This document shows positions 1 through 11,759 of a stretch of DNA of 37,383 nucleotides, piece by piece. This DNA is from Candidatus Levybacteria bacterium RIFCSPLOWO2_01_FULL_39_10 (GTDB lineage: Bacteria; Patescibacteriota; Microgenomatia; Levybacterales; UBA12049): assembly GCA_001782515.1 (NCBI GenBank), contig MFOV01000012.1, forward strand, positions 5,832-43,214, read 5' to 3'. The notes beneath the pieces were generated by a model that was not told the origin of the DNA, ran no database searches, and saw only the letters and a program-made list of their open reading frames with translations. Positions within the stretch are counted from its first letter, which is position 1; each line of letters starts with the position of its first letter. The position numbers and the translations under genes are program-made.

Positions 1-141
1 CGGGTCTGCTGCATACTTCTCCTGGAGTAGTTGATAGTAAATCCCGACCTCGTTTTGCAGCCTGCTCAATGCTCCACTGAAGAACTCAACCTTCGTCATT
101 CTTGTCGTTTCGAACCTTGCCCCTCTAGGTGACTGTTTCAT
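1..141 (-). CDS. Hypothetical protein of putative inserted element (partial, runs off left edge)
   Basis: An open frame of 47 codons begins with ATG at 139-141 and has no stop before the window edge. It starts MKQSPRGARF and continues with a probable helix (residues about 18-42). A good ribosome site (GGAGGAGAAA) lies just upstream, inside the end of the preceding gene, with which it overlaps by 17 nt; the two are therefore probably translationally coupled. I do not recognise the family. Its position suggests it belongs to the same inserted element as the zinc-finger/HTH gene. Confidence 0.6.
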   Translation of the reverse strand, partial: MKQSPRGARFETTRMTKVEFFSGALSRLQNEVGIYYQLLQEKYAADP

Positions 142-682
142 TATGTTTCTCCTCCCTGGATTGCCGTATTGTATCTTGATTCTCACTCAGCAAAAACACC
201 TGAAAGTAAATTGTACCTCCTTCTGTTGTGAGATTTCTTGCTTTGAGCTTACCTTCTCGTACCATCTTTCTTACTGTTGAAGAATGAATTTTCAACTTAT
301 CCTGAATTTGCCAGCTCGCGTACCAACTATCCCGATCACGACAGATGTTCCGAGGTACTACACCATTCTCAATATTTCGCTGACAATCAAGACACTTCTG
401 ACCATCCAGATCCCACCAACCATCTTTGCCTGAAATCATCTTGTGACAGATTATGCAGTTGTAGGTACTTCCGTCTTCTTCAAGGTGAAATCCTTTTGGC
501 TCGTCCTTGAGTCTTTGTTTACGAAGTCTTTCTCTATGTTCGCACTTCAGTAAAACCTCAAAAAGGTTCAGAAGTCTCTGTGCCGAGTCAAGAGCTTCGA
601 CATCTGATTTGAATTCCTTACCATACTGCTCTTTGTAAATTTTTTTGAATTCTTCGAGTGCTTTTGGTGTTACTGTAGCCAT
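125..682 (-). CDS. Zinc-finger / helix-turn-helix small protein, probably of a mobile element
   Basis: This 185-residue protein starts at MATVTPKALEEF. A longer frame from 724 would read backwards into comM and is less likely. Residues 1-45 look helical (FKKIYKEQYGKEF), as in short proteins I associate from memory with CPR genomes. Residues 76-100 carry two CxxC pairs (C76/C79 and C97/C100), a likely zinc ribbon. Residues 119-165 resemble an excisionase/MerR-type winged HTH (SWQIQDKLKIHSSTVRKMVR). A DNA-binding regulatory role is inferred from these parts. It lies directly where the rest of comM should be, and is less AT-rich than its neighbours, both consistent with transfer. The exact function is unknown. 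Confidence 0.65.
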   Translation of the reverse strand: MATVTPKALEEFKKIYKEQYGKEFKSDVEALDSAQRLLNLFEVLLKCEHRERLRKQRLKDEPKGFHLEEDGSTYNCIICHKMISGKDGWWDLDGQKCLDCQRNIENGVVPRNICRDRDSWYASWQIQDKLKIHSSTVRKMVREGKLKARNLTTEGGTIYFQVFLLSENQDTIRQSREEKHNETVT

Positions 683-686
683 AAAA

Positions 687-1754
687 CTATGACAACCCTT
701 GTGGGCAGGGGTTTTGTGCGGCAATTAGTAAAAATTTTGCAGGAAAAGTAATCCTACCCGATGCACGGGATATTGTAACAAATCCGTCTTCCATGGGTTG
801 TCGTAATGCCTCCAAAACATGACGGGGAAACTCTGCAAACTCGTCCAAAAATAATACACCACGGTGCGCAAGAGATATTTCGCCGGGCTTTGGAATATTT
901 CCTCCACCAATCAGCCCAATATGTGAAGTTGTGTGATGTGGAGAGCGAAAAGGCCGCTTTATGAAAAGCTCTTCTTTGTCCAAAAGTCCTGAGATGCTAT
1001 AGATTTTCGTTATTTCAATTGCTTCATCAAAGGTGGGCTTAGGAAGAATTGACGGAAGAGTGCGTGCCAAAAGCGTTTTTCCGGCACCGGGCGGGCCTTT
1101 AAACAAAACATTATGTCCTCCGGCAGCCGAGATTTCAAGTGCTCTTTTCGCCTGTTCCTGGCCTTTTATATCTTTCATATCAAATTCAAAATCTTCATGA
1201 GAAATCGCATCCATCGATGTTGATTTTTGTTTTTTAATAAGTGATGCGCCAGCTAGATGATTCAAAAGTTCGTGCAAAGAAGAAACAGGCAGAATATCAA
1301 TTCCTTTAATGATTGCAGCTTCTTTTGCATTTTGGTGAGGAAGGAAAAAAGACGTCAATTTTTTTTCTTTTGCTAAGATTGCTTGAGACAAAGCGCCTGA
1401 TGTACGGCGAAGTTTTCCCTCCAACGAGAGTTCTCCCATGAATAAAAAAAATCCAATTTTTGCTCTAACCTGTTCGGAAGCCAAAAGTATTCCAAGAGCA
1501 ATAGGAAGATCATATAAAGCGCCTTCTTTTGGAAGATCAGCAGGCGCAAGGTTTACAGTTATTCGCTTTGCCGGGAATTCTGCTCCGGTATTTTTAAGAG
1601 CAGATCTCACTCTTTCTTTTGCTTCCTCGACTGCTTTATCAGGAAGCCCAACTATTGTAAAACTAGGTAAACCTTGAGATGCGATATCTACTTCTACTTC
1701 CACAGGAATTGCATTTAGTCCAACAATTGCAGATGAATTAACCTTCGCAAGCAT
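687..1754 (-). CDS. comM: ComM/YifB-family Mg-chelatase-like AAA+ ATPase, C-terminally truncated (probably broken)
   Basis: The 355 residues match the N-terminal two thirds of ComM/YifB, which is about 500 residues in most bacteria. ComM is a hexameric helicase that promotes branch migration during natural transformation. Residues 1-170 form the Lon-like/ChlI N-domain ([15 protein letters not shown]). Walker A is GPPGAGKT at 220-227 and Walker B is LFLDE at 301-305. The frame stops four codons after the sensor-like NPCP (348-351), where NPCPCG is expected. The zinc-type motif and the Mg-chelatase C-terminal domain are absent. No other frame downstream continues the family, so this is a replacement or insertion and not a one-base frameshift. 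The product is unlikely to be fully active. Confidence 0.88.
   Translation of the reverse strand: MLAKVNSSAIVGLNAIPVEVEVDIASQGLPSFTIVGLPDKAVEEAKERVRSALKNTGAEFPAKRITVNLAPADLPKEGALYDLPIALGILLASEQVRAKIGFFLFMGELSLEGKLRRTSGALSQAILAKEKKLTSFFLPHQNAKEAAIIKGIDILPVSSLHELLNHLAGASLIKKQKSTSMDAISHEDFEFDMKDIKGQEQAKRALEISAAGGHNVLFKGPPGAGKTLLARTLPSILPKPTFDEAIEITKIYSISGLLDKEELFIKRPFRSPHHTTSHIGLIGGGNIPKPGEISLAHRGVLFLDEFAEFPRHVLEALRQPMEDGFVTISRASGRITFPAKFLLIAAQNPCPQGLS
694..713. repeat. Imperfect palindrome at the comM break point
   Basis: The 20 bases AACCCTTGTGGGCAGGGGTT pair with their own complement at 14 of 20 positions: 5-bp outer arms (AACCC/GGGTT) plus an inner TG/CA pair. The right half encodes the comM NPCP codons; the left half is the foreign side. 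A palindrome with a short central spacer at an insertion junction is what a tyrosine-recombinase core site can look like. It could also be chance. Confidence 0.4.
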
Positions 1755-1760
1755 ACTATT

Positions 1761-1766
1761 ATAATA
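1761..1766 (-). promoter_or_regulatory. -10 box for comM, leaderless type
   Basis: TATTAT on the minus strand ends 6 nt before the comM ATG. No Shine-Dalgarno fits in that space, so a leaderless transcript is predicted. It is divergent to the promoter of the HTH gene at 1810. Confidence 0.45.
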
Positions 1767-1794
1767 ACATTTTAGAAAATGATTGCTGTTGTAG

Positions 1795-1800
1795 TATAAT
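1795..1800 (+). promoter_or_regulatory. -10 box for the tandem-HTH gene
   Basis: A perfect TATAAT lies 9 nt before the ATG at 1810, leaving at most about 3 nt of leader. No ribosome site is present. Confidence 0.55.
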
Positions 1801-1809
1801 TTTACCCTT

Positions 1810-3006
1810 ATGAGTGTTGAAAGAAGATCAGTGCAAGTGTTTAATGTGGAAACCAGAATACAAAATGATTCAATAGCATTATATGTTATTAATAGAAGCG
1901 GGGGTGAATCAATAGATGAATTGCCCTTTGAAGTTGGAAAGGAATTAACTGCAGTAGATTCCGTACAAGCAAATCTCTCTACAAAAATAAAACTGCTTGC
2001 TTATCGATTCTGGTATCAAGATGGAAAGTTTAGTCTTATAAAAGAATATCTTGGAGAAACTGAAGGACCAAAGTTAGATGATTTGACAGATAGTGTAATG
2101 ATGGACGAGGCTGATTTAGCCGAATTATACAGGAAAATTGATTATTTAGTAGAAATTGCTGATGAGTTAATGCCTGTCGGAAAAAGGAATATTTTCAGAT
2201 ATAAATCAATTTTTGAGCAGGTGAGAAGAGCAGTTGGGGCTGGATTTACTCCAGAAGAGATAATGTCTGAAAAAGATAGGATTTTGAAAAATAGCATAAA
2301 TCAGGCAGAGCAATTTCGAGTAAAAGAGCGCATAGGAATAATGAGAAGAGCAGGAGTCAGCGATAGAGGAATCTCAGAAAAACTCGGCATAAATCTTGTT
2401 GAGGTTAGGAAAGCAACGTTCGAGCTAATAAGCATGAGAGAAATATCTCCTGGTATTAGAACAAGAGGGAAAAATTTAGAATTCGAAGCTTTTTGTGATC
2501 AAGTTAAGTCTCTTCGTTCACATTCGTATACTAACGTCGAAATTGCTGATGAACTAAGCTGCTCAGTAAGGAAAGTGAACAGAGCTATTAGAAGGCTTAT
2601 TATGAGAAATGAAGTTGAACCAAGATTCAGAAGCAGGAGACAGATTAGAAGAAAAAGAGAAGCAATAAGAATTCAAAACCAAATTGCAGAACTTTGGAAT
2701 AATACAGATTTAACTGGGCAGCAAATTGCAGCAATGCTTGGAATCTCAATGGACTCATTACGCTATAATTTATGGGTTCTACATGGAACAGGAAAAGCTG
2801 TTAAAAAAACAGAAGTCTATCTTACGGAGAAAAAAAAGGAAAAATTACGACAAGTTTTAAATCAAATAACTCTTAATCCGCAGGATAAACCTTTAAGTAT
2901 ATGGAAAATTAATGAAATATATTTTCCAAACACAGACCTCAGAACACTCAGAAGGTTATGTGAGGAAATTTCTGAAGAGCAAGAGCCCCACCTGTTAGAA
3001 AAATAA
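1810..3006 (+). CDS. Tandem helix-turn-helix DNA-binding protein, unknown function
   Basis: This 398-residue protein is not recognised as a named family. Residues 1-165 are mixed and acidic. From about 173 onward the protein looks like four successive HTH-like units: 173-209 ([20 protein letters not shown]), 228-266 ([20 protein letters not shown]), 287-326 ([20 protein letters not shown]) and 344-386 ([19 protein letters not shown]). Basic linkers ([14 protein letters not shown]) separate units 2 and 3. A chain of HTH units suggests binding to a long or repeated DNA site, perhaps as a regulator or nucleoid protein; that is inference. It is transcribed divergently from comM and convergently with purB. 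Confidence 0.75.
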   Translation: MSVERRSVQVFNVETRIQNDSIALYVINRSGGESIDELPFEVGKELTAVDSVQANLSTKIKLLAYRFWYQDGKFSLIKEYLGETEGPKLDDLTDSVMMDEADLAELYRKIDYLVEIADELMPVGKRNIFRYKSIFEQVRRAVGAGFTPEEIMSEKDRILKNSINQAEQFRVKERIGIMRRAGVSDRGISEKLGINLVEVRKATFELISMREISPGIRTRGKNLEFEAFCDQVKSLRSHSYTNVEIADELSCSVRKVNRAIRRLIMRNEVEPRFRSRRQIRRKREAIRIQNQIAELWNNTDLTGQQIAAMLGISMDSLRYNLWVLHGTGKAVKKTEVYLTEKKKEKLRQVLNQITLNPQDKPLSIWKINEIYFPNTDLRTLRRLCEEISEEQEPHLLEK

Positions 3007-3015
3007 CAAGGAGGA

Positions 3016-3027
3016 AATCAGCTGATT
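3016..3027. other. Short palindrome between convergent genes
   Basis: The perfect palindrome AATCAGCTGATT lies in the 46-nt gap between the HTH gene and purB. It might help bidirectional termination, but there is no clear T-run on either side, so this is weak. Confidence 0.25.
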
Positions 3028-3052
3028 CTTTCTAGTTCTTCTTCTGTTAGTC

Positions 3053-5697
<2,645 letters not shown>

Positions 5698-5701
5698 GTG
5701 G

Positions 5702-5707
5702 TACAAT
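5702..5707 (+). promoter_or_regulatory. Extended -10 box of dnaG
   Basis: TGGTACAAT ends 9 nt before the dnaG ATG. There is no ribosome site, so a nearly leaderless mRNA is predicted. Confidence 0.5.
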
Positions 5708-5716
5708 GTTTCCACA

Positions 5717-7468
5717 ATGGATCAAGTATCACAAGTCAGAGAAAAAATAGACATTGTTGGGCTCATTTCCTCATATATCCCGCTTAAAAAATCCGGGAGA
5801 AATTTTACAACAAATTGTCCGTTTCACAATGAAAAAACCCCGTCATTTGTAGTATCGCCAGAGCGGCAGATCTGGCATTGTTTTGGATGTGGCAGGGGAG
5901 GAGACGCTTATTCATTTTTAATGGAGTATGAAAATATAGAATTTATTGAAGCACTCCGTACTCTTGCAAAAAAAGCAGGAGTAAATCTTAAATTTACTAG
6001 TGATGCATTTTCATCATCAAAAAAAGAAAAAATATTTGAAGTAAACAAAATAGCATCTTTGTTTTATAATTTTATTCTTTTAAAGCATCAATCAGGAAAG
6101 CAAGCACTTGAATATTTAATTAAAAAAAGGGGACTAACCAGCAGACTCATTAACACTTTTGGTATTGGATTTTCACCAACCGGAAGACGAGATTTATCAA
6201 ATTATCTTATCAACAAAAAGAATTTTTCAAAAAAGGATCTAGTTGATGCAGGATTATCTTACGAAAAGGATGGCGAGATTTTTGATTTTTTCAAGAGAAG
6301 AATTATGTTTCCATTAATTGATCACAGGGGAAATATAATAGGATTTTCCGGAAGAAAAATAACAGATGACTCTTTTGGGCCAAAATATATCAACACAAAA
6401 GAAACTGAGGCGTATCATAAGGGGAGCACTTTTTTTGGGCTTAATATTGCAAAAGATGAAATAAAAAAACAAGGAGCAACACTTGTTGTTGAGGGGGAGT
6501 TTGATGTAATTTCAGCATTCTCGCAAGGAATAAAAAATACTGTTGCTCTAAAGGGAACCGCATTTACCGAAGCACAAGCCCTTCTTCTATCCAGATTTTC
6601 GCCAAAAATATTACTTTGTTTTGACCAGGACGAAGCGGGATTCACAGCACTTAAAAAAAGCATTCCGATTATTGAAAAAAGAGGACTATCAATATCTGTT
6701 GTAATTCTTGACGGAAAAGATCCTGATGAGGTGATTAAAAAAGATCCTGTTGTTTTTAAAAAGGCAATTAAAAACGATATAGAAGTTTACGATTTTTTAT
6801 TGGATAAACTTATAAAAGAAAATGATACCCAAGAAGCATCTGGTAAGAGAAAAATAACGGATGATATTCTGCCACTTATTTCAGGAATTCAAAATGAGAT
6901 TGTAAAAGAGCATTATCTAAAAAAACTGAGTAAAAGTATAGATACATCATATGAATCACTACTGCGACAATTGAATAAAAAAGAAGATGAGAAAAAGGAA
7001 AAAGTTTTCAAAAAAATCCAGGTCAGAGACAGAAGAGAAATTCTTGAGGAGTATCTTCTGGCTTTAATTCTTCAAAGCGAAAACCCCAGAGATTCATTTA
7101 CAAAATCAAAAGATATTTTATCCTCTTATGAATTCAGAATTTTAAGCGTTGGAAAAATATTTGCCGAAATATCAAACTTTTCAAAAGAAGGAAATAGATT
7201 TAATCTCAAGTCAATGTCCGCTATTTTGTTAAAAGAACTTCTTCCATCCTTTGATAAATGTTTTTTAGTTCCTCTTCCAAAATTTGAGAATTATACAAAA
7301 TATGAGGAGGAAATAATTAGAGTTTCAAAAGAACTTAGAATTTTTTTGCTTAAAGAAAAAGTTAAAAAAATAAGTACAGAACTCAAAGGCAAAAATACAG
7401 ATATTTTGGAAATTGAGAAAATAAGAGAGGAAATAACAAATATAACAATGCAACTCTCATCGCAATAA
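5717..7468 (+). CDS. dnaG: DNA primase
   Basis: It makes RNA primers at the replication fork. The 583-residue length fits DnaG. The N-terminal CHC2 zinc finger has ligands C34, H37, C55 and C58 (NCPFHNEKTPSF and WHCFGCGRGGDAYSF). The Toprim catalytic core is visible as VVEGEFDVISA (near residue 258) and LCFDQDEAG. The C-terminal 150 residues are Lys/Glu-rich and helical, consistent with the helicase-interaction domain. It is followed by rpoD, which has its own promoter, echoing the classic dnaG-rpoD arrangement of the macromolecular-synthesis operon. Confidence 0.96.
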   Translation: MDQVSQVREKIDIVGLISSYIPLKKSGRNFTTNCPFHNEKTPSFVVSPERQIWHCFGCGRGGDAYSFLMEYENIEFIEALRTLAKKAGVNLKFTSDAFSSSKKEKIFEVNKIASLFYNFILLKHQSGKQALEYLIKKRGLTSRLINTFGIGFSPTGRRDLSNYLINKKNFSKKDLVDAGLSYEKDGEIFDFFKRRIMFPLIDHRGNIIGFSGRKITDDSFGPKYINTKETEAYHKGSTFFGLNIAKDEIKKQGATLVVEGEFDVISAFSQGIKNTVALKGTAFTEAQALLLSRFSPKILLCFDQDEAGFTALKKSIPIIEKRGLSISVVILDGKDPDEVIKKDPVVFKKAIKNDIEVYDFLLDKLIKENDTQEASGKRKITDDILPLISGIQNEIVKEHYLKKLSKSIDTSYESLLRQLNKKEDEKKEKVFKKIQVRDRREILEEYLLALILQSENPRDSFTKSKDILSSYEFRILSVGKIFAEISNFSKEGNRFNLKSMSAILLKELLPSFDKCFLVPLPKFENYTKYEEEIIRVSKELRIFLLKEKVKKISTELKGKNTDILEIEKIREEITNITMQLSSQ

Positions 7469-7494
7469 GGTTTAAAGATTAATTCTTTTTGTGA

Positions 7495-7500
7495 TAAAAT
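7495..7500 (+). promoter_or_regulatory. Extended -10 box of rpoD
   Basis: TGATAAAAT in the dnaG-rpoD gap ends 8 nt before ATG 7509. It decides the rpoD start: the in-frame GTG at 7491 lies upstream of this box and would not be transcribed from it. Confidence 0.5.
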
Positions 7501-7508
7501 ATAAGATT

Positions 7509-8591
7509 ATGGCAAGCGACCCCAATAAAATCTTAAGTGAAATAGTGGATACGGCGAAAAAAAGAGGTTTTATAACACAGGATGAGATACTCTCAATTTT
7601 TCCCAAACCCGAGCAACATATAGAAGAACTAGATGAGCTTTACGAAAAACTTCTAAAAGCAAATATTGATGTTTTTGAATCTGTTGCTGGGGATCAGGAC
7701 ACGGAAAAGCCAATTGAAGAACTTGAAAAAGAACTCGAAGCCTTAACAGTTCTTACTGAAGGAACAGTTTCGGATCCTGTTAGAATGTATCTTAAAGAAA
7801 TTGGAAGAATCCCACTTCTTAATTTTGAACAGGAAATTCTTCTTGCTAAAAGGGTAGAGAAAGGAGATAAGGAAGCAAAAAGAATCTTAGTTAATTCAAA
7901 TCTTCGTCTTGTTGTGTCAATTGCCAAAAAATATGTAGGCCGCGGACTCACACTTCTTGATTTAATTCAAGAAGGAAATCAAGGGCTAATTCGTGCAGTT
8001 GAGAAATATGATTGGAGGCGGGGATTTAAATTTTCAACGTATGCAACCTGGTGGATTAGGCAGTCAATCACCCGCGCAATTGCTGATCAGGCCAGAACTA
8101 TTCGCATCCCTGTTCACATGGTTGAAAATATAAATAGATTTTTAAGAGCCTCAAGAAAACTTATGCAGGAGTTAGGTAGGGAGCCAACGCCGGATGAAGT
8201 GGCAAAAGTTCTGGGTATTGATCCTGAGAAAGCGCTTGAGATAATAAAAATTTCCCAAGAACCTGCAAGTTTGGAGTCTCCTGTATCTGATGAGGAAGAC
8301 TCACGTCTTGGAGATTTTATTCATGACGCGGCAGCGCCCACCCTTTTTGATAGTGCATCAAGAGAACTTCTTAAAGAGCAGGTTGATGATGTTTTGTCAA
8401 CCCTTTCAGATCGCGAAAGAAGAGTTTTGGAAGAACGATTTGGTCTTAAAGACGGAAGGCCAAAAACGCTTGAGGAGGTAGGGAAGATGTTTGCGGTAAC
8501 AAGAGAACGAATAAGACAAATTGAAGCAAAGTCTCTTCGTAAACTTCGTCATCCGTCCCGCGGAAACAAATTAAAAGACTACCTCGGATAG
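7509..8591 (+). CDS. rpoD: RNA polymerase primary sigma factor
   Basis: It directs core RNA polymerase to -10/-35 promoters. From ATG 7509 (MASDPNKIL) the protein is 360 residues, short for RpoD but normal for a group-1 sigma without the large non-conserved insert. Region 1.2 begins at [16 protein letters not shown]. Region 2 has [20 protein letters not shown] and the -10-binding [15 protein letters not shown]. Region 3 has [11 protein letters not shown]. Region 4 ends with the -35 HTH ([19 protein letters not shown]). A small 1.1-like helical domain precedes it. The abundance of -10-dominated promoters in the window fits such a sigma. Confidence 0.96.
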   Translation: MASDPNKILSEIVDTAKKRGFITQDEILSIFPKPEQHIEELDELYEKLLKANIDVFESVAGDQDTEKPIEELEKELEALTVLTEGTVSDPVRMYLKEIGRIPLLNFEQEILLAKRVEKGDKEAKRILVNSNLRLVVSIAKKYVGRGLTLLDLIQEGNQGLIRAVEKYDWRRGFKFSTYATWWIRQSITRAIADQARTIRIPVHMVENINRFLRASRKLMQELGREPTPDEVAKVLGIDPEKALEIIKISQEPASLESPVSDEEDSRLGDFIHDAAAPTLFDSASRELLKEQVDDVLSTLSDRERRVLEERFGLKDGRPKTLEEVGKMFAVTRERIRQIEAKSLRKLRHPSRGNKLKDYLG

Positions 8592-8801
8592 GAAATAGGG
8601 GAGTTTGTGTTTGATAGTTATCAAAAATTCAATTCGTTTCTCCAAACGATAAGATAATTTCACAGGACTTTTCACAAGCATATTATCGCGTCGCAGAATG
8701 ATAATTGGATAGAGAAGATGTTAAAGTTTTAGGATAGTAAATATCATTATTTTTTAATTTTTTAAAAAATAACTGGTTAAATTTTCTGTTTACTTTCCCG
8801 C

Positions 8802-8820
8802 ACTACCATTAGATGGTAGT
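8802..8820. other. 8-bp stem-loop in a 247-nt gene-free gap
   Basis: ACTACCAT and ATGGTAGT flank a 3-nt loop in the convergent gap between rpoD and the next gene (8592-8838). No T-run follows in either direction, so it is not a standard intrinsic terminator. Apart from AT-rich sequence I see nothing else in this gap. Confidence 0.35.
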
Positions 8821-8838
8821 ATTATGGCTACGGAAAGA

Positions 8839-9441
8839 TTAGTAATTTACAATGTCGTTAACTATAAAATTAATGATTCTTGGTTTTTTGCCAGACCTAT
8901 CGTATTGAGATTTGCTTGCTATAGTAGCTACTTTTCCTTTCCCCTGTCTTCTAGTTATTACTGTTCCGCGATTTCTATGCCTAGTCCAAATAAAGCCATT
9001 TCTTCCGCCCGCAGTGACAAACCAATTCCACATACCCTCCTCTTGTTCGTTTGGTGCCACTATAAATTTAACTGGTGTACCTGGGCTTATCTCTGTTCTA
9101 TCTGCACTCCCAGCACCATATCCATAGCTGGATCCATGTAGTATTATTGGTTTGTCAAAAACATGCACTGGATTATCTTGATTTTCTCTAACATCAGGAT
9201 TTATTCGTGTACTATTAAAAGGGATTATTAATTTTTCTTTATCCTTTTTGCTTATTGAAGATTCTGGCGACTGATCTATTTGCGGAGGGGTAAAGGCTGC
9301 TAAAAAGTCTTCTTCAATTTGCCCATCAGTAAGTGTATCTGGAGATAGCATTTGAGAATGTGATCCTCTGTGTTCGATTGGAATTGACGAAATTCTTCCA
9401 CCTGGCTTATCGACACCTTTTTCTAATGATGCTTCTGACAT
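8839..9441 (-). CDS. Hypothetical protein, soluble
   Basis: I do not recognise this 200-residue protein. I start at ATG 9439-9441 (MSEASLEKG) because a G-rich ribosome site (AAAGGGGGG) sits just upstream; the longer frame to 9534 lies inside the preceding gene. Residues 1-90 are polar and probably disordered. Residues 115-200 appear beta-rich and compact (GTPVKFIVAPNEQ, MWNWFVTAGGRNGFIW), perhaps SH3-like, ending in a basic tail. There is no signal peptide. It overlaps the end of the YfhO-like gene by 19 nt and is the last member of that operon. Confidence 0.6.
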   Translation of the reverse strand: MSEASLEKGVDKPGGRISSIPIEHRGSHSQMLSPDTLTDGQIEEDFLAAFTPPQIDQSPESSISKKDKEKLIIPFNSTRINPDVRENQDNPVHVFDKPIILHGSSYGYGAGSADRTEISPGTPVKFIVAPNEQEEGMWNWFVTAGGRNGFIWTRHRNRGTVITRRQGKGKVATIASKSQYDRSGKKPRIINFIVNDIVNY

Positions 9442-11759
9442 ATTATTCCCCCCTTTTTCTTTTTTGTAGTATACCATTTTGCAGAAATTATTCCGATTCC
9501 TACAATTGAAATAAGAGCAATCACTATTCCCCATTTAAAACTTTCGGGATAATAATACATTTCAACCCTATTTTTTCCTTCTAGCACTACAACCCCTCGA
9601 AAAGTATAGTTTGTCCGCAAGACTTCTGTGTCTTTTCCATTCATTTTTGCGTGCCAGCCCGGATAAAAATTATCGGATATAACAAGAATCGCTTCCCTAT
9701 CCGAGTCAGTGTCAATTATTAGTTTATTGGGAGTATATTTTATAATTTCTGCGCTTCCTGATATTTTGCTGCTTTTATCTACATTTATTTCTTTTTCCAA
9801 AACTGCACTTTTTCGTAAATCAAAACCCTGACTTAAAATTTTATTTATTATCTTTTGATCATTTTTTATTACCTCATAATTTCCTACTAAGAAAGCTTTT
9901 GGAAACACTTCCTTATTCTCATAAATAAAAAAATCTTTTTCTCTATAAATTAAATTAAATTTATTATCTTCAAATTTACTAAACGGAAAATCCCAGACTT
10001 CACCCTTGTCCAGTCTTTTTTGAAGAATGTATCTTATTCCTAAAAAGTCAATAATTTTTTGAAAATATTTATCATTTGTTGAGATTTTTATTCCTGATCT
10101 TGGACCTTGTTTAATTTTCCCGTCTCCAAGAGAAGTTATAAACTCCCCGTATCTATTTATATATAAGGGGTCATAACCTTCGGTTATCGGAATTTTAAAA
10201 TAGACTGATCCCTCAGCGCCAAATGGCCCATAAATCCTGTCAATACTTCCCAAATTTGTTAATTTTTGAATAATTGGAGTCCTAGGAAATATGAGATCCG
10301 CAGGATCAAATGCCTGCCATTTTGATGCAAATCTTAACATATCAAATGCAACTAAAATTATTATTAAAATTAAGAATATTTTTATCAGTTTTTGTTTTAT
10401 TAAAACCGTAGCTATCCCAACAATAAATACAATAAACATAATTGTTGGAAGAATAAAATTTTTTAAAGAAATAAGATAACCATCCCCTACTTGTTTGGTA
10501 ACAACTAAAATCCAAAGACTTAGGAAAATTAAAAGGAAAAACACAAAAAAGTAAATTATTTTTTTCTTATTCTTTTCTTTTATATCCAAAACTAGCTGAT
10601 CAAGTCCAAAAGCGGCAAGTACTGTTATTGAAAAACTGAAAAGAACAAGAAGTCTTCCAACAGCAGAGGTTGATAAGACAGGGATTTTTAAATTTATCAA
10701 TAAATCTAGAATTGGTGTATTAAGGGAAAAAATTAGAGAAACAATTCCTAAGATCAGAAAAAATATTATTTTTTTTGATTTTGCTGAGAGCGAATATAAC
10801 GCGAGAAGAAAAGGAATTGTTCCTGAAAACATAGCCCATTCTATGTAGTTTCCGAAAAAATTATTTCGAGTCACAGGATTTCCGTAGAAATCAGGAGAAA
10901 AAATAGTTGGCAGGAAACGAAAAGACAAAGGTTCAACTTTTTGAAAAATGGTTGATCTTACTGCTTCTTTGTAAAACTCAATTGAAGGAAGAATTTGAGG
11001 AAAAGAAATAAAAAGTCCAAGAATTGCGAATATTAAAGTTTTTAAAAATTGCGGTTTATCTTTTTCTTCATAGAACTTAAACAGCAGATATAAAAAAACG
11101 GTGATTAAGAAATACAAAGAAACTTGAAAGTGTCCGCTGAAAAGAGACAGGGCAATAGAAATTGCAAGAATAATAAGGAATCTCATTTTATTTCGAGAGT
11201 AAAATTTCTCAATTGAGAAGAGAGCAAGCGGAAGAAATGATATTGCTAAAGAGAGCGTTGCGTAACTCATCCAAACTGTGATAAATCCGCAGAACATAAA
11301 CGAAAGACTTGAGATAATTGCAGCAAATATACTTAGTTTTAAGCTTCTTATATAAAAATACATAAATATTCCGGAAAGTAAGGGCTGAATAAGAACACCC
11401 AAACTCCAAGCGTAGTTAAAATTGAATATAAAGTAGAAAATGTTTGTTATCGAGAAAACTCCGGACTGATAATTGGCAAGATGTGGAGTTCCTGAAAAGC
11501 TGTAAGGATTCCAGAGGGGAATACTTCCTTCCTTCCATGCATCAATTGTCAATTTTTTCCACGGCATGATCTGGTCAATCACATCTGGAGTTGAAGGATT
11601 TTTAACAGGTCCCCAGAAGTTTTGATATGAAGACCAAAGCGAATAATTGTTAACCAGAAGTGTTGAGGGGAAAGGAATTTTGTTGTCAAGGAAAAAAGGT
11701 TTTGAAAATATAAGCCATATAATAATTATAAAAACTAGAGGTAGGATTTTTTTTACCAC
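9423..11759 (-). CDS. YfhO-like polytopic membrane protein
   Basis: This 778-residue protein has an N-terminal signal anchor (ILPLVFIIIIWLIF), then about a dozen hydrophobic segments to residue 490, a large extracytoplasmic domain, and a final membrane helix (GIVIALISIVGIGI). Family cues for YfhO/GT-C-like membrane proteins are IMPWKKLTIDAWKEGSIPLW followed by NPYSFSGTP, the GRLLVLFSFSITVLAAFGLDQ-like segment, and YPGWHAKMNGKDTEVL near the C-terminus. Some relatives glycosylate envelope polymers; the substrate here is unknown. The start is GTG, 5 nt after a perfect AGGAGG. It overlaps the upstream membrane gene by 7 nt, so the two are coupled. Confidence 0.8.
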   Translation of the reverse strand: MVKKILPLVFIIIIWLIFSKPFFLDNKIPFPSTLLVNNYSLWSSYQNFWGPVKNPSTPDVIDQIMPWKKLTIDAWKEGSIPLWNPYSFSGTPHLANYQSGVFSITNIFYFIFNFNYAWSLGVLIQPLLSGIFMYFYIRSLKLSIFAAIISSLSFMFCGFITVWMSYATLSLAISFLPLALFSIEKFYSRNKMRFLIILAISIALSLFSGHFQVSLYFLITVFLYLLFKFYEEKDKPQFLKTLIFAILGLFISFPQILPSIEFYKEAVRSTIFQKVEPLSFRFLPTIFSPDFYGNPVTRNNFFGNYIEWAMFSGTIPFLLALYSLSAKSKKIIFFLILGIVSLIFSLNTPILDLLINLKIPVLSTSAVGRLLVLFSFSITVLAAFGLDQLVLDIKEKNKKKIIYFFVFFLLIFLSLWILVVTKQVGDGYLISLKNFILPTIMFIVFIVGIATVLIKQKLIKIFLILIIILVAFDMLRFASKWQAFDPADLIFPRTPIIQKLTNLGSIDRIYGPFGAEGSVYFKIPITEGYDPLYINRYGEFITSLGDGKIKQGPRSGIKISTNDKYFQKIIDFLGIRYILQKRLDKGEVWDFPFSKFEDNKFNLIYREKDFFIYENKEVFPKAFLVGNYEVIKNDQKIINKILSQGFDLRKSAVLEKEINVDKSSKISGSAEIIKYTPNKLIIDTDSDREAILVISDNFYPGWHAKMNGKDTEVLRTNYTFRGVVVLEGKNRVEMYYYPESFKWGIVIALISIVGIGIISAKWYTTKKKKGGIICQKHH

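Noticed and set aside
687-724. Simple frameshift as the cause of the comM truncation
   Set aside because: None of the frames after the stop contains the expected zinc-type motif or C-terminal Mg-chelatase sequence.
725-910. Minus-strand frame giving a Tyr/Phe-rich peptide
   Set aside because: It is a shifted reading of the comM coding sequence around Walker B, not a separate gene.
8802-8820. Intrinsic terminator for rpoD
   Set aside because: The stem is short and there is no following T-run on either strand.
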